This document shows positions 28,382 through 38,205 of a DNA stretch of 64,000 nt, piece after piece. The stretch is from an uncultured Pelagibacteraceae bacterium (GTDB lineage: Bacteria > Pseudomonadota > Alphaproteobacteria > Pelagibacterales > Pelagibacteraceae), in the NCBI GenBank assembly GCA_902591415.1, contig CACJAU010000002.1:1-64000 (forward strand). The letters are read 5' to 3'. The notes beneath the pieces were generated by a model. The model was not told where the DNA came from. It did not search any database and saw only the letters and a list, made by a program, of their open reading frames with translations. The position numbers were made by a program, and so were the translations under genes. Each line of letters begins with the position of its first letter. Position 1 is the stretch's first letter.

Positions 28382-29134
28382 ATGATTATAAAATTTTTAA
28401 AATTTATAACCCCTAGTTTTATCTTATTATTTATTAAAAAAAAGTATGAGGATTTTTTATTAAGTAAATATAAAAATCTTGATAATCGGGAAATATTTAA
28501 AAAAATTTATAAAAATAAAGTTTGGACACCAGAAGCTGATCAAAAAAAATTTAATTTTTATTCAGGAATAGGTTCGCATTTAGATGATTTTACAACTACC
28601 TATATTGAAAAAGTGTTGAATTTCTTAAATTCTTTTGAAGAAAAAAAAGAGGTGTTAGAGGTAGGATGTGGAGATTTTGTTATCTCTTCTAAATTTGTTC
28701 CATACACCAAAAAATTTATAGCCGGAGATATTTTTGATGAAATAATTGAAGTTAACAAAAAAAAATATGCAGATTTAAAGGTTGTCTTTTGTACACTTGA
28801 TTTGACTAAAGATGTTCTACCTAAAGCAGATGTTTGTATAGTAAGATGTGTTTTACAACATTTATCAAATGAATTAATCATTAAATTTTTGAAAAACTTA
28901 TCAAATAAATTTGAATATTTAATTATTACTGAACACTATCCAGATGATAACGAGGAATTTGTACCAAACAAAGATATTATAACTGGTCCAGACATCAGAT
29001 TGTCACAAAATAGTGGAGTAGATCTGTCAAAGAGTCCCTTTAATCTTAAATATATAAAAAAATCAATTCTATGCAAAACAAGATCATCTTCTGTTGCAGG
29101 ATATTTAAATACTGAGATTTATAAGTTAAGGTAA
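28382..29134 (+). CDS. Class I SAM-dependent methyltransferase
   Basis: KKEVLEVGCGDFVISSKFVPYTKKFIAGDIFDEII; KADVCIVRCVLQHLSN. Confidence 0.65.
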   Translation: MIIKFLKFITPSFILLFIKKKYEDFLLSKYKNLDNREIFKKIYKNKVWTPEADQKKFNFYSGIGSHLDDFTTTYIEKVLNFLNSFEEKKEVLEVGCGDFVISSKFVPYTKKFIAGDIFDEIIEVNKKKYADLKVVFCTLDLTKDVLPKADVCIVRCVLQHLSNELIIKFLKNLSNKFEYLIITEHYPDDNEEFVPNKDIITGPDIRLSQNSGVDLSKSPFNLKYIKKSILCKTRSSSVAGYLNTEIYKLR

Positions 29135-30124
29135 ATGAAGAATTATAAAGAATTTCGCAATAATACAACAATAATTCAAAAACTAAAAAAAGTACTAATT
29201 TTTTTAGGATTTAGAAAATTAATGAGTAAGTTAATTTCAATAATTTTATTCGTTATTCTAAAATCAAAAAATTCATTTTTAAGAAGTGTTGTATTTGATT
29301 TTTCTAAAAATATTTCAGATATAATTTTTTACAAAAATAAATATGGAGAAAGGTTTTGTTTGTTCACAAACGATAATATAATTTCAAAACAAATTTTTAT
29401 AAGTGAAGAGTTTGATTTGGGAAAATTTTATAAAGTAATTAATTTTTTAAATGTCTCAAAAAAAATTGAAAATCTTTATGATATAGGAGCAAATATTGGA
29501 ACAATTTGTATACCAGCTGTGAAAAGAAATTTAGTCAAAAAGGCATATGCTGTTGAACCTGTTCGTAAGAATTTTGATTTATTAAAGATAAATATAATGT
29601 TTAACGATCTTAAAGACAGAATCGACACATTTAATTATGCTTTGAGTTCTGAAGACGATAAGAATTTAGTAATCGAGCTAGCACATAGTAATTCAGGCGA
29701 TCATAGAGTAAGATTGGAAAATTTAGAGTCAAATTTGTATAACGAAAAAAATCGAGAATTAGAAAAAGTAAAATCAAAAAAATTTGATTCATTATTTAAA
29801 AATTTAAGCAAAGATAAAGATTTAGTATGGATGGATACCCAAGGTTTTGAACCATTGATTCTAGATGGAGCTAAAAATTTAATAGATAAAGAGGTCCCAA
29901 TAGTAATAGAGTTTTGGCCATATGGTTTAAAAAGAAATAATTTGTGGGATCACATGAGAAAAATTATCGAAAAATATAAATATTATGCCGATCTATCTTA
30001 CAATGAAATAATTTTAAAAAAAATAAATCAGGAAAGTCTAGATGATTTATTTTCAAATTGGGATGAAGAAAAAAAAGATCAGCCAGCTTTATTTACAGAT
30101 CTTTTACTCTTACATAATAATTAG
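29135..30124 (+). CDS. FkbM-family methyltransferase
   Basis: NLYDIGANIGTICIPAVKRNLVKKAYAVEPVRKNFDLLKINI; VWMDTQGFEPLILDGAKNLI. Confidence 0.8.
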   Translation: MKNYKEFRNNTTIIQKLKKVLIFLGFRKLMSKLISIILFVILKSKNSFLRSVVFDFSKNISDIIFYKNKYGERFCLFTNDNIISKQIFISEEFDLGKFYKVINFLNVSKKIENLYDIGANIGTICIPAVKRNLVKKAYAVEPVRKNFDLLKINIMFNDLKDRIDTFNYALSSEDDKNLVIELAHSNSGDHRVRLENLESNLYNEKNRELEKVKSKKFDSLFKNLSKDKDLVWMDTQGFEPLILDGAKNLIDKEVPIVIEFWPYGLKRNNLWDHMRKIIEKYKYYADLSYNEIILKKINQESLDDLFSNWDEEKKDQPALFTDLLLLHNN

Positions 30125-30136
30125 AAATTTATATTA

Positions 30137-30958
30137 GTGAATAAGAAGATAGAAAATTTTTTAGCTACTGAAAAAGTATCTGTATTGATGACAGTCTATA
30201 ATACAGCTGCCTACCTAGATAGGTCAATTACCTCAATTATTAATCAAACCTATAAAAATTTTGAGCTTATCATTATTGACGATGGGTCAAAGGATGGTTC
30301 AAAAGAAATTATAAATAAATATAAAAATAAAAAAATTAAAAAATTTTTTTTTAAAAAAAATATAGGAAGGATAAACGCACTAAAGTATGCAATTAAAAAA
30401 AGTTCTGGAAATTATATTGCAATTTTAGATTCAGATGATATTTCAAATACTAATCGTTTGAGCACGCAAATGAAACTTTTTAAAAAGAGAAAAGAATTAA
30501 TGCTTCTAGCATCCAGGGTAAATTTTATAGACCATAAAAATAAAAAATTATTTTCATACCCTGAAAGAAATGATGTAATAAATTTTGATGAGGTAATTCA
30601 TTTTAGAAATATTTTTCCATTTTCAACAGTAATTTTTAGGAAGAAGTTACTTAAAAAAGTGTCATTATTTTCTAAAAAAATCAAATATGCTTTTGACTAT
30701 GATTTTACAATAAGAGTGAAAAAGAAATATAAGATATATTTGATACCAAAAATTTTAGGTAATTTAACATTAAGAGAGAACAGCCTTACGTATTGTAAAA
30801 GCCTTTCTAACCAAAGAAGTTATGACTTAATTAATATTTTAAAATTTTCAAAAAATAATTTTAATTTACCTTTTAAAATTAAATTATTTATTTATTTAAA
30901 AATTTTTCGTGAAAGTGTATCTTTACAAGTTAGAAAATTTATAAAAATGGGCGCATAG
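30137..30958 (+). CDS. Glycosyltransferase family 2
   Basis: VSVLMTVYNTAAYLDRSITSIINQTYKNFELIIIDDGSKDGS; YIAILDSDDISNTNRLSTQMKLF. Confidence 0.9.
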   Translation: MNKKIENFLATEKVSVLMTVYNTAAYLDRSITSIINQTYKNFELIIIDDGSKDGSKEIINKYKNKKIKKFFFKKNIGRINALKYAIKKSSGNYIAILDSDDISNTNRLSTQMKLFKKRKELMLLASRVNFIDHKNKKLFSYPERNDVINFDEVIHFRNIFPFSTVIFRKKLLKKVSLFSKKIKYAFDYDFTIRVKKKYKIYLIPKILGNLTLRENSLTYCKSLSNQRSYDLINILKFSKNNFNLPFKIKLFIYLKIFRESVSLQVRKFIKMGA

Positions 30959-31023
30959 TTCAGTGGTAGAACGCTACGTTGACATCGTAGAGGTCATAAG
31001 TTCAATTCTTATTGCGCCCACCA
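30949..31023 (+). tRNA. tRNA-Val(GAC), CCA encoded
   Basis: GGGCGCA/TGCGCCC acceptor stem; anticodon arm CTACG-TTGACAT-CGTAG; TTCAATTC T-loop; 3' ACCA. Confidence 0.92.
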
Positions 31024-31085
31024 TTTTTCTTATTTGGCGCTAATTTTAAGCTGTTTACAATTTTTATTATAAATATTATAAGACT

Positions 31086-31205
<120 letters not shown>

Positions 31206-31214
31206 TTAAAAATT

Positions 31215-31340
31215 ATGAAAATAGCAAGCTCACTTAAATCACTAAAAAAAAGAGACCTTAATTCGAAACTAGTTAAGCGAAGAGGAAAGCTATACGTCAT
31301 AAATAAAAAAAATCCCAAATTTAAAGCTCGTCAAGGTTAA
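31215..31340 (+). CDS. rpmJ: 50S ribosomal protein L36 (41 aa; not in ORF track)
   Basis: [41 protein letters not shown]. Confidence 0.88.
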   Translation: MKIASSLKSLKKRDLNSKLVKRRGKLYVINKKNPKFKARQG

Positions 31341-31342
31341 GG

Positions 31343-31453
31343 ATGAGTGATTACGATTTCAAAAAAACTTACAATGGTTTTACCAAGTTTGTACTATGGG
31401 GAACGATTGTAGTCATTGCAATATTGGTAATATTAGCAATTACGTTACTTTAA
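31343..31453 (+). CDS. Small single-TM protein, aa3-type cytochrome oxidase subunit IV-like (36 aa; not in ORF track)
   Basis: MSDYDFKKTYNGFTKFVLWGTIVVIAILVILAITLL directly upstream of pntAA, a position familiar in alphaproteobacteria. Confidence 0.65.
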   Translation: MSDYDFKKTYNGFTKFVLWGTIVVIAILVILAITLL

Positions 31454-31471
31454 AATCAAAAATAATTAATA

Positions 31472-32566
31472 ATGATAATCGGTTCAATTAAAGAAAATAC
31501 AACAATAGAAAAAAGAGTTTCTATAACACCTGAGTCAGCGAGAAATATCATTGGACTTGGATTAAAAGTTTGTGTTGAAAAAGGATATGCACTTCACCTT
31601 GGAATTAGTGATAGTGAATATAAAGATACTGGAGTTGATATTAAAGCATCGTCCAAAGAAGTATTAAATTCATGTGATCTGATTACGAAAGTTAACTGTC
31701 CTACAGAGGAGGAAATTCAAATTCTGAGAGATAATACAATTTTAATTGGTATGCTTAATCCATCAAAAAATAAAAACCTAATTAATAAATTTTTTGATAA
31801 AAAGATTAAGTCTTTTTCTTTAGAATTATTACCAAGAATTACAAGAGCTCAATCAATGGATGTTTTATCTTCTCAATCTAATTTAGCTGGATATAGAGCA
31901 GTAGTTGATTGTGTTGCAGAATTTGAAAAAGCTGTACCCATGATGATGACAGCTGCAGGTACGGTGCCAGCTGCAAAAGTTTTAGTTATTGGAGCGGGTG
32001 TAGCAGGTTTACAAGCTATCGCAACAGCTAAAAGGCTAGGTGCAATTGTTTCAGCAACAGATGTAAGGGCTGCATCAAAAGAGCAAGTAGAAAGCTTAGG
32101 CGGAAAATTTTTAACAGTTGAACAAAATGAAGATATGGAAACTGCTGGCGGGTATGCAAAAGAAGCATCAGATGAATATAAAAACAAGCAAGCTGAAATG
32201 ATGAAAGAGGCATTAAAAAAAAATGACATAGTAATATGTACGGCATTAATTCCTGGAAAACCTGCTCCGCGAATATTAACAGAGGATTTGGTTAAACTTA
32301 TGAAACCTGGTTCAATTGTTTATGATTTAGCAGCAGAGCAAGGAGGAAATTCTGCATTTTCAGAAGCGGGCAAGGTTAATTTAGTAAATGGAATTAAGAT
32401 AATAGGAGTTAAAAGTTTAATGAACAGCTTACCACTTACTGCCTCAAGCTTATATGCTAAAAACTTATTTAGTTTCATACGTAACTTGTATAGTAAAGAG
32501 AAAAAAGATTTTAATATTAATTTAGAGGACGAAATAATAGAAAAATCATTAATTAAAAAAGATTAA
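31472..32566 (+). CDS. pntAA: NAD(P) transhydrogenase subunit alpha part 1
   Basis: KENTTIEKRVSITPESARNIIGLGLKV; VLVIGAGVAGLQAIATAKRLGAIVSATDVR. Confidence 0.93.
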   Translation: MIIGSIKENTTIEKRVSITPESARNIIGLGLKVCVEKGYALHLGISDSEYKDTGVDIKASSKEVLNSCDLITKVNCPTEEEIQILRDNTILIGMLNPSKNKNLINKFFDKKIKSFSLELLPRITRAQSMDVLSSQSNLAGYRAVVDCVAEFEKAVPMMMTAAGTVPAAKVLVIGAGVAGLQAIATAKRLGAIVSATDVRAASKEQVESLGGKFLTVEQNEDMETAGGYAKEASDEYKNKQAEMMKEALKKNDIVICTALIPGKPAPRILTEDLVKLMKPGSIVYDLAAEQGGNSAFSEAGKVNLVNGIKIIGVKSLMNSLPLTASSLYAKNLFSFIRNLYSKEKKDFNINLEDEIIEKSLIKKD

Positions 32567-32568
32567 TT

Positions 32569-32880
32569 ATGGAAATAGATCCGTTTATATTTAGATCAAG
32601 TATTTTTATTTTATCAATTTTTATTGGTTATTATGTAGTATGGAGCGTTACTCCATCTCTCCATACCCCGCTGATGTCAGTTACTAATGCCATTTCATCA
32701 GTTATTATTGTAGGTGCCATTATTGCAGCTTTAGCAGGTAATTCTGAAAGTATCTTTAATACGTCAAGTTTTTTTGGATTTATAGCTATCATTTTAGCAG
32801 CGATTAATATTTTTGGAGGATTCTTGGTTACTCAAAGAATGCTTCAAATGTATAAAAAAAAGAAAGATAAAAAGAAATGA
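32569..32880 (+). CDS. pntAB: NAD(P) transhydrogenase subunit alpha part 2
   Basis: WSVTPSLHTPLMSVTNAISSVIIVGAI; FGGFLVTQRMLQMYKKK. Confidence 0.92.
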   Translation: MEIDPFIFRSSIFILSIFIGYYVVWSVTPSLHTPLMSVTNAISSVIIVGAIIAALAGNSESIFNTSSFFGFIAIILAAINIFGGFLVTQRMLQMYKKKKDKKK

Positions 32881-34280
32881 TCTCAGCTAATCTAGCAGCA
32901 ATTTTTTATTTAGTATCTGGAATATTATTTATTCTTGCGCTTAGAGGATTATCATCACCAGATACATCTAGACAAGGAAACTACTTTGGAATTGCTGGAA
33001 TGATAATCGCAATCGTAGTAACATTCCTATCTATTGGAAATTTTTCAACATCTCTTGTTTATGTAATAATATTTTTAATTATCGGTGGAGCAATCGGCGC
33101 TTTTATAGCTTTTAAAATTCCGATGACTGCTATGCCAGAATTAGTAGCTGGTTTTCACAGTTTGGTAGGTTTAGCGGCAGTCTTTGTCGCGATTGCAGCC
33201 TTTTTAAATCCCGCTGCTTTTAATCTAGGAAATGTCGGTGATATAAAATTAGCGAGCCTTATTGAAATGTCTATTGGAGCGGCAGTAGGAGCGATAACTT
33301 TTTCAGGTTCTATAATAGCTTTTTTAAAGTTAAGAGGAATAATGTCTGGTGCTCCTATTACATTTAGTGGTCAGCATATTTTAAATTTAATACTTGGAAT
33401 AGGTATTTTTGTTTTAATTTTTTATCTCTGTAAAACTCAGTCTACAAATATTTTTTGGACTGTAATTATAATTTCATTTCTTGTCGGAGTTTTATTAATT
33501 ATCCCTATTGGAGGAGCAGACATGCCTGTGGTAATTTCTATGCTTAATTCATATTCTGGGTGGGCTGCAGCTGGAATAGGTTTTACATTAGAAAATACTG
33601 CTTTGATTATAACAGGTGCGCTTGTCGGATCTTCAGGAGCAATACTTTCATATATAATGTGTAAAGCCATGAATAGATCTTTTGTAAGTGTAATTCTAGG
33701 TGGTTTTGGAGCAGACAATTCTGCTGATGATAAAAAAGAAAAGAAAGATCAAAAGCCAGTCAAAAGTGGTAATGCGGAAGATGCAGCTTTTTTAATGAAA
33801 AATGCCTCATCTGTGATTATAGTTCCGGGGTACGGTATGGCTGTAGCCCAAGCTCAACATGCTCTCCGAGAGATGGTAGACAAATTAAAAAAAAATGACA
33901 TTAAAGTTACTTACGCTATACACCCTGTAGCTGGAAGAATGCCCGGCCATATGAATGTTTTATTAGCTGAAGCAAATGTTCCTTATGATGAAGTTTTTGA
34001 ATTAGAAGATATAAATAACGATTTTGCTAATTCTGATGTTGCATTTGTAATTGGAGCAAATGACGTAACAAATCCTGTAGCAAAAACTGATCCAAAAAGC
34101 CCAATATTTGGAATGCCTGTGCTTGATGTTGAAAAATGTAAATCTGTTTTATTTGTTAAAAGAAGTTTATCACCAGGGTATGCTGGTATAGATAATGAAC
34201 TATTTTATAAAGATAATACTTTAATGTTGTTTGCAGATGCAAAAAAGATGACAGAAGATATAGTAAAAAATTTAGACTAA
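32877..34280 (+). CDS. pntB: NAD(P) transhydrogenase subunit beta
   Basis: VIIVPGYGMAVAQAQHALREMVDKL; IHPVAGRMPGHMNVLLAEANVPYDEVFELEDIN; FVIGANDVTNP. Confidence 0.95.
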   Translation: MISANLAAIFYLVSGILFILALRGLSSPDTSRQGNYFGIAGMIIAIVVTFLSIGNFSTSLVYVIIFLIIGGAIGAFIAFKIPMTAMPELVAGFHSLVGLAAVFVAIAAFLNPAAFNLGNVGDIKLASLIEMSIGAAVGAITFSGSIIAFLKLRGIMSGAPITFSGQHILNLILGIGIFVLIFYLCKTQSTNIFWTVIIISFLVGVLLIIPIGGADMPVVISMLNSYSGWAAAGIGFTLENTALIITGALVGSSGAILSYIMCKAMNRSFVSVILGGFGADNSADDKKEKKDQKPVKSGNAEDAAFLMKNASSVIIVPGYGMAVAQAQHALREMVDKLKKNDIKVTYAIHPVAGRMPGHMNVLLAEANVPYDEVFELEDINNDFANSDVAFVIGANDVTNPVAKTDPKSPIFGMPVLDVEKCKSVLFVKRSLSPGYAGIDNELFYKDNTLMLFADAKKMTEDIVKNLD

Positions 34281-34978
34281 TGAAAACAAAAATTTTTTGT
34301 GATATTGCAGACTTTAAGACTATTAAATTTTTTAATAATAAATCTTTAGTTGATGGCTTTACAACTAATCCAAGTTTAATGCGATTAGCTGGAGCCAAAA
34401 ATTATAAACAGTATTCTCTTAAAATTTTGAAGATTTGCAAAAAAAAACCTATTTCCTTTGAAGTATTTGCAGATAATTTTAAAGACATGCTCAAACAAGC
34501 TTACGAAATTAATTCTTGGGGTAAAAATGTTTATGTAAAAATTCCAGTTGTAAATTCTAAAGGAGTATTTACAGGTCCAGTAATCAAAGAATTGAGTAAT
34601 AAAGGAATTAAACTAAATATAACTGCAGTTTACACATTCGAACAAACTGAAAAGATTTTCAAAAAATTAAATAAAAAAACAAAATCAATAATTTCAATAT
34701 TTGCAGGTAGAATGGCTGATAAAGGCAAAGACCCTCTTCCAATTTTTAAAAAAAGCATCTCTTTAACTAAGAAAAATAAAAATATTGAAATTCTTTGGGC
34801 TAGTACGAGAGAAGCTTACAATTTTCTTCAAGCAAAACAGTTAAATTGTAATATAATAACAATGCCACCAAAAGTGATAAATCAAATTACAGGATTTGGT
34901 AAAAGTTTCAAATCTATGACACTAGATACTGTAAAAGGTTTTTTAACTGACAGTAAAAAATCAAGATTCAGTCTTTAA
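34280..34978 (+). CDS. Transaldolase / fructose-6-phosphate aldolase family
   Basis: FCDIADFKTIKFFNNKSLVDGFTTNPSLM; VYVKIPVVN; ISIFAGRMADKGKDP; ILWASTREAYN. Confidence 0.85.
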   Translation: MKTKIFCDIADFKTIKFFNNKSLVDGFTTNPSLMRLAGAKNYKQYSLKILKICKKKPISFEVFADNFKDMLKQAYEINSWGKNVYVKIPVVNSKGVFTGPVIKELSNKGIKLNITAVYTFEQTEKIFKKLNKKTKSIISIFAGRMADKGKDPLPIFKKSISLTKKNKNIEILWASTREAYNFLQAKQLNCNIITMPPKVINQITGFGKSFKSMTLDTVKGFLTDSKKSRFSL

Positions 34979-36798
34979 GAAGCCTTGGCTCTTGATTGCC
35001 TTTTTCTTTCATGAGGATCTAATATTAACTTTCTAAGTCTACAAGATTTTGGTGTTATTTCTAAAGCTTCATCTGTATTAAGCATACTTAGCTGTTCAGC
35101 TATTGCCATTTTTCTCACTGGTGTTAAAACTACATTTTCATCAGTTCCTTGAGTCCTCATATTTGTAAGTTTTTTTCCTTTTAAAACATTAATTTCTAAG
35201 TCACCACTTTTTGAAGAAAGGCCCACTATCATCCCCTCGTAGACTGGATCATTATGTGTTACAAACATTTCACCTCGAGCTTGTAAATTGAAAATTGCAA
35301 AGGCAACTGCTTTACCATTTTCCATGGAGATTAAAGCACCGTTTCTTCTGCCCTCCATATCTCCGGTGTATTCTCCATAAGAGTGAAAAATTCTATTTAT
35401 TACACCAGTGCCTTTTGTTAATGTTAAAAATCTACTTGTGTAACCCATTAATCCCCTAGTTGGTGCATGAAAAATTAATCTTTTTTTATTTTTTCCAGTA
35501 TCCTTTAGATCAATTAATTTGCCTTTTCTTCTATTCATGGAGTCTATAATTCTCGATGAAAACTCCTCATCTAAATCCATTGTTATTTCTTCGATCGGCT
35601 CTATTTTATTACCTTGATCATCTTTTCTAATTAAAACTTTTGGTGGGCTTACAGTCATTTCGAAACCCTCTCTTCGCATCTGAGTTAAAAGAATCTCCAA
35701 CATTAACTCACCTCTACCACTAATAACAAAAGCATCTTTATTTTTATTTTCTTCAAAGTTGATCCCAACATTGTTTTGAGACTCCAAAATTAATCGATCC
35801 CTTATTTGAGTACTTGTTAATTTTTTCCCTTCTGTTCCTGCTAAAGGAGAACTATTTACGGTAATTGTTATTGACATGGTAGGAGGGTCAATAGGGGTTG
35901 CATTAATTGGATCGTTTATTTCTAAATCACAAATTGTATCAGCAACGTTAGCTTTTTCTAACCCTGCAATAATTACTATATCTCCAGCCTCACCTTGTTC
36001 GATAGGAACTTTTTTTGTTCCTTCATATCTAAATATTTTTGTTAGTCTTCCTTCATCAACTTTTTTCCCACTTAGATCTATTGCTTTAATTTGCTGATTT
36101 GCTTTTGCAGTTCCTTGAGCAATTCTTCCTACTAAGCTTCTTCCTAAAAAACTATCAGCATATAAGAGCGTGGATAGCATCGCAAAAGGTTTTGTTTTAT
36201 CAAAAGTCGATGATTTTACATGTTCAATTATTAAATTTAACAAGGGTTGCAAATTTTCTCTTGGACCATCTATCTCTTTAGACGCCCAACCAGATCTTCC
36301 ACTTGCATATAAAACTGGGAAATCTAATTGTTCTTCATCTGCATCAAGACTTACAAATAAATCAAATGTTTCATCTAACACCTCATTTGCTCTTTGGTCT
36401 GGTTTATCAAGTTTATTAATTACAACAATTGGTTTTAAACCTTGTTTTAAAGCTTTAGATAAAACAAACTTTGTTTGGGGCATAACACCTTCTGCAGAGT
36501 CAATTAATAATAAAGCTCCATCTGCCATGTGTAGAACTCTTTCCACCTCAGCAGCAAAATCCCTATGACCAGGTGTATCAATTATATTTATTCTTGAATT
36601 TTTCCAATTAATAGAGGTGGGTTTAGCTAGAATAGTTATCCCTCTTTCTTTTTCTAACTCGCCAGAGTCCATAACTCTATCTTCTATTTTTTCATTTTCT
36701 CTAAAGGTTCCACTTTGTTTCATTAAGTTGTCGATCAATGTTGTTTTTCCATGATCAACATGTGCAATAATAGTTATATTTCTAATTGTATCTGTCAT
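34975..36798 (-). CDS. typA: Ribosome-associated GTPase TypA/BipA
   Basis: NITIIAHVDHGKTTLIDNLMKQSGTFRENEKIEDRVMDSGELEKERGITILAKPTSI. Confidence 0.97.
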   Translation of the reverse strand: MTDTIRNITIIAHVDHGKTTLIDNLMKQSGTFRENEKIEDRVMDSGELEKERGITILAKPTSINWKNSRINIIDTPGHRDFAAEVERVLHMADGALLLIDSAEGVMPQTKFVLSKALKQGLKPIVVINKLDKPDQRANEVLDETFDLFVSLDADEEQLDFPVLYASGRSGWASKEIDGPRENLQPLLNLIIEHVKSSTFDKTKPFAMLSTLLYADSFLGRSLVGRIAQGTAKANQQIKAIDLSGKKVDEGRLTKIFRYEGTKKVPIEQGEAGDIVIIAGLEKANVADTICDLEINDPINATPIDPPTMSITITVNSSPLAGTEGKKLTSTQIRDRLILESQNNVGINFEENKNKDAFVISGRGELMLEILLTQMRREGFEMTVSPPKVLIRKDDQGNKIEPIEEITMDLDEEFSSRIIDSMNRRKGKLIDLKDTGKNKKRLIFHAPTRGLMGYTSRFLTLTKGTGVINRIFHSYGEYTGDMEGRRNGALISMENGKAVAFAIFNLQARGEMFVTHNDPVYEGMIVGLSSKSGDLEINVLKGKKLTNMRTQGTDENVVLTPVRKMAIAEQLSMLNTDEALEITPKSCRLRKLILDPHERKRQSRAKAS

Positions 36799-36800
36799 TT

Positions 36801-36877
<77 letters not shown>

Positions 36878-36882
36878 ATAAA

Positions 36883-37101
36883 CTATTTTTTTTTTATATT
36901 TATAGCCTGAAGTTTATTTTTTTCTTCTTTTATGTCGTAAACAATTTTTTGATCTTCTTTTAATACCCTTAATTTAGACTCCTCTAATGCTGAAACATGA
37001 AGAAAAATATCTTTTTGTGTTTCATCATCAGTAATAAATCCATAGCCTTTTTTGGCGTTAAACCACTTCACTTTACCAGATGGCATTGCTAATCCTCTCA
37101 T
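36883..37101 (-). CDS. cspA: Cold-shock protein (start may be the internal Met at 37086)
   Basis: SGKVKWFNAKKGYGFITDDETQKDIFLHVSALEES. Confidence 0.9.
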   Translation of the reverse strand: MRGLAMPSGKVKWFNAKKGYGFITDDETQKDIFLHVSALEESKLRVLKEDQKIVYDIKEEKNKLQAINIKKK

Positions 37102-37110
37102 TTAATTAAT

Positions 37111-37305
37111 TTAGTACCTGTTTTTTAGTTTTTGAAGTTTTTTTATTCTCTTAAGATTTTCTGTTTGAACTCTCTTTTTTTTTTCAGATGGTTTTTCATA
37201 AGTGCTTTTCATTTTCATGACTTTAAAAAAACCTTCCTTTTGTAGTTTCCTTTTTAGAACCCTTATAGCTTGTTCTACATTATTATCTTTTACGTCTATT
37301 TTAAT
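37111..37305 (-). CDS. rpsU: 30S ribosomal protein S21, apparent ATT start codon (64 aa; not in ORF track)
   Basis: Reverse strand GGAGG-TTTTT-ATT AAA ATA GAC...: (M)KIDVKDNNVEQAIRVLKRKLQKEGFFKVMKMKSTYEKPSEKKKRVQTENLKRIKKLQKLKNRY, then TAA. Confidence 0.85.
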   Translation of the reverse strand: MKIDVKDNNVEQAIRVLKRKLQKEGFFKVMKMKSTYEKPSEKKKRVQTENLKRIKKLQKLKNRY

Positions 37306-37356
37306 AAAAACCTCCAGTTAATTTTCAAGCTAGTTAACATCAGAAAATCTATTTGT

Positions 37357-37941
37357 CTATAGAGAAGCGGCTTGAGCTTTTTTTTCTTCTCTAATTTTAG
37401 CCTTTTTTTCCCTTTCTATTCTTCTTTTGGCTTTGTCCAAGCTCTTTTGAAATGCTTCTTGGGTGCATAATGCTAAAATAACAGGATCCCTCGGCTTTAA
37501 ATTTGAAAAATTCCAATAACTTCTTTTTCTGATTAATGAGACTGTGTTTTTGGTACTACCAACTAATTTTGAAATTTGCCCATCTGTAAGCTCTGATGCA
37601 TTTTTACATAACCAAAGAATAGCATCAGGTCTATCTTGTCTTTTTGACAAAGGAGTATATTTCGGTCTTTTTCTCTCTTTAACTTCAACCTCTTCAAGTT
37701 TTTTAAACAACTTTAATTTTTTTTGAGGATCTTTTGAGCATGTCTCAATTTCTTCTCTTGATAATTGTCCTGCTAAAATTGGGTTATAGGCTTTAATACC
37801 TTTAGCGACATCTCCATCTGCAATTCCCTTAACTTCTAGTTCATGTAAATTACAAAATTGTGCGATTTGTTTAAAAGTTAAAGTTGTATTTTCAACTAAC
37901 CAAACAGCTGTTGCTTTTGGCATGAATGGTGTTTCAGTCAT
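37357..37941 (-). CDS. DUF1013/TrcR-like cell-cycle regulator
   Basis: PFMPKATAVWLVENTTLTFKQIAQFCNLHELEVKGIADGDVAKGIKAYNPILAGQLSREEIE. Confidence 0.85.
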   Translation of the reverse strand: MTETPFMPKATAVWLVENTTLTFKQIAQFCNLHELEVKGIADGDVAKGIKAYNPILAGQLSREEIETCSKDPQKKLKLFKKLEEVEVKERKRPKYTPLSKRQDRPDAILWLCKNASELTDGQISKLVGSTKNTVSLIRKRSYWNFSNLKPRDPVILALCTQEAFQKSLDKAKRRIEREKKAKIREEKKAQAASL

Positions 37942-37944
37942 AAA

Positions 37945-38205
37945 CTATTTTTTTGCTCTAAGGTTACTAAATTTTTTATTATATTTACTAACTCTACCTT
38001 TATCCAAAATTTTTTGGGTCCCGCCTGTCCAAGCGTAGTGAGATTTTGGATCAATATCTAATTTTAAAACATCATTTTCTTTACCCCAAGTAGAACGAGT
38101 TTCAAATTCGCTACCATCAGTCATAACAACTTTTATTTTGTGGTAATTAGGATGTATATTTTTTTTCATGAACGGAGTTTTATATGAATAACAGTTTTTA
38201 CTCAA
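37945..38205 (-). CDS. rpmE: 50S ribosomal protein L31 (start probably the internal Met at [10 protein letters not shown])
   Basis: [50 protein letters not shown]. Confidence 0.92.
   Translation of the reverse strand: MSKNCYSYKTPFMKKNIHPNYHKIKVVMTDGSEFETRSTWGKENDVLKLDIDPKSHYAWTGGTQKILDKGRVSKYNKKFSNLRAKK

Noticed and set aside
31873-32246. Two antisense ORFs inside pntAA
   Set aside because: Shadow ORFs opposite a confidently identified conserved gene; no recognisable motif.
35876-36568. Three plus-strand ORFs opposite typA
   Set aside because: Antisense shadows of a highly conserved GTPase.
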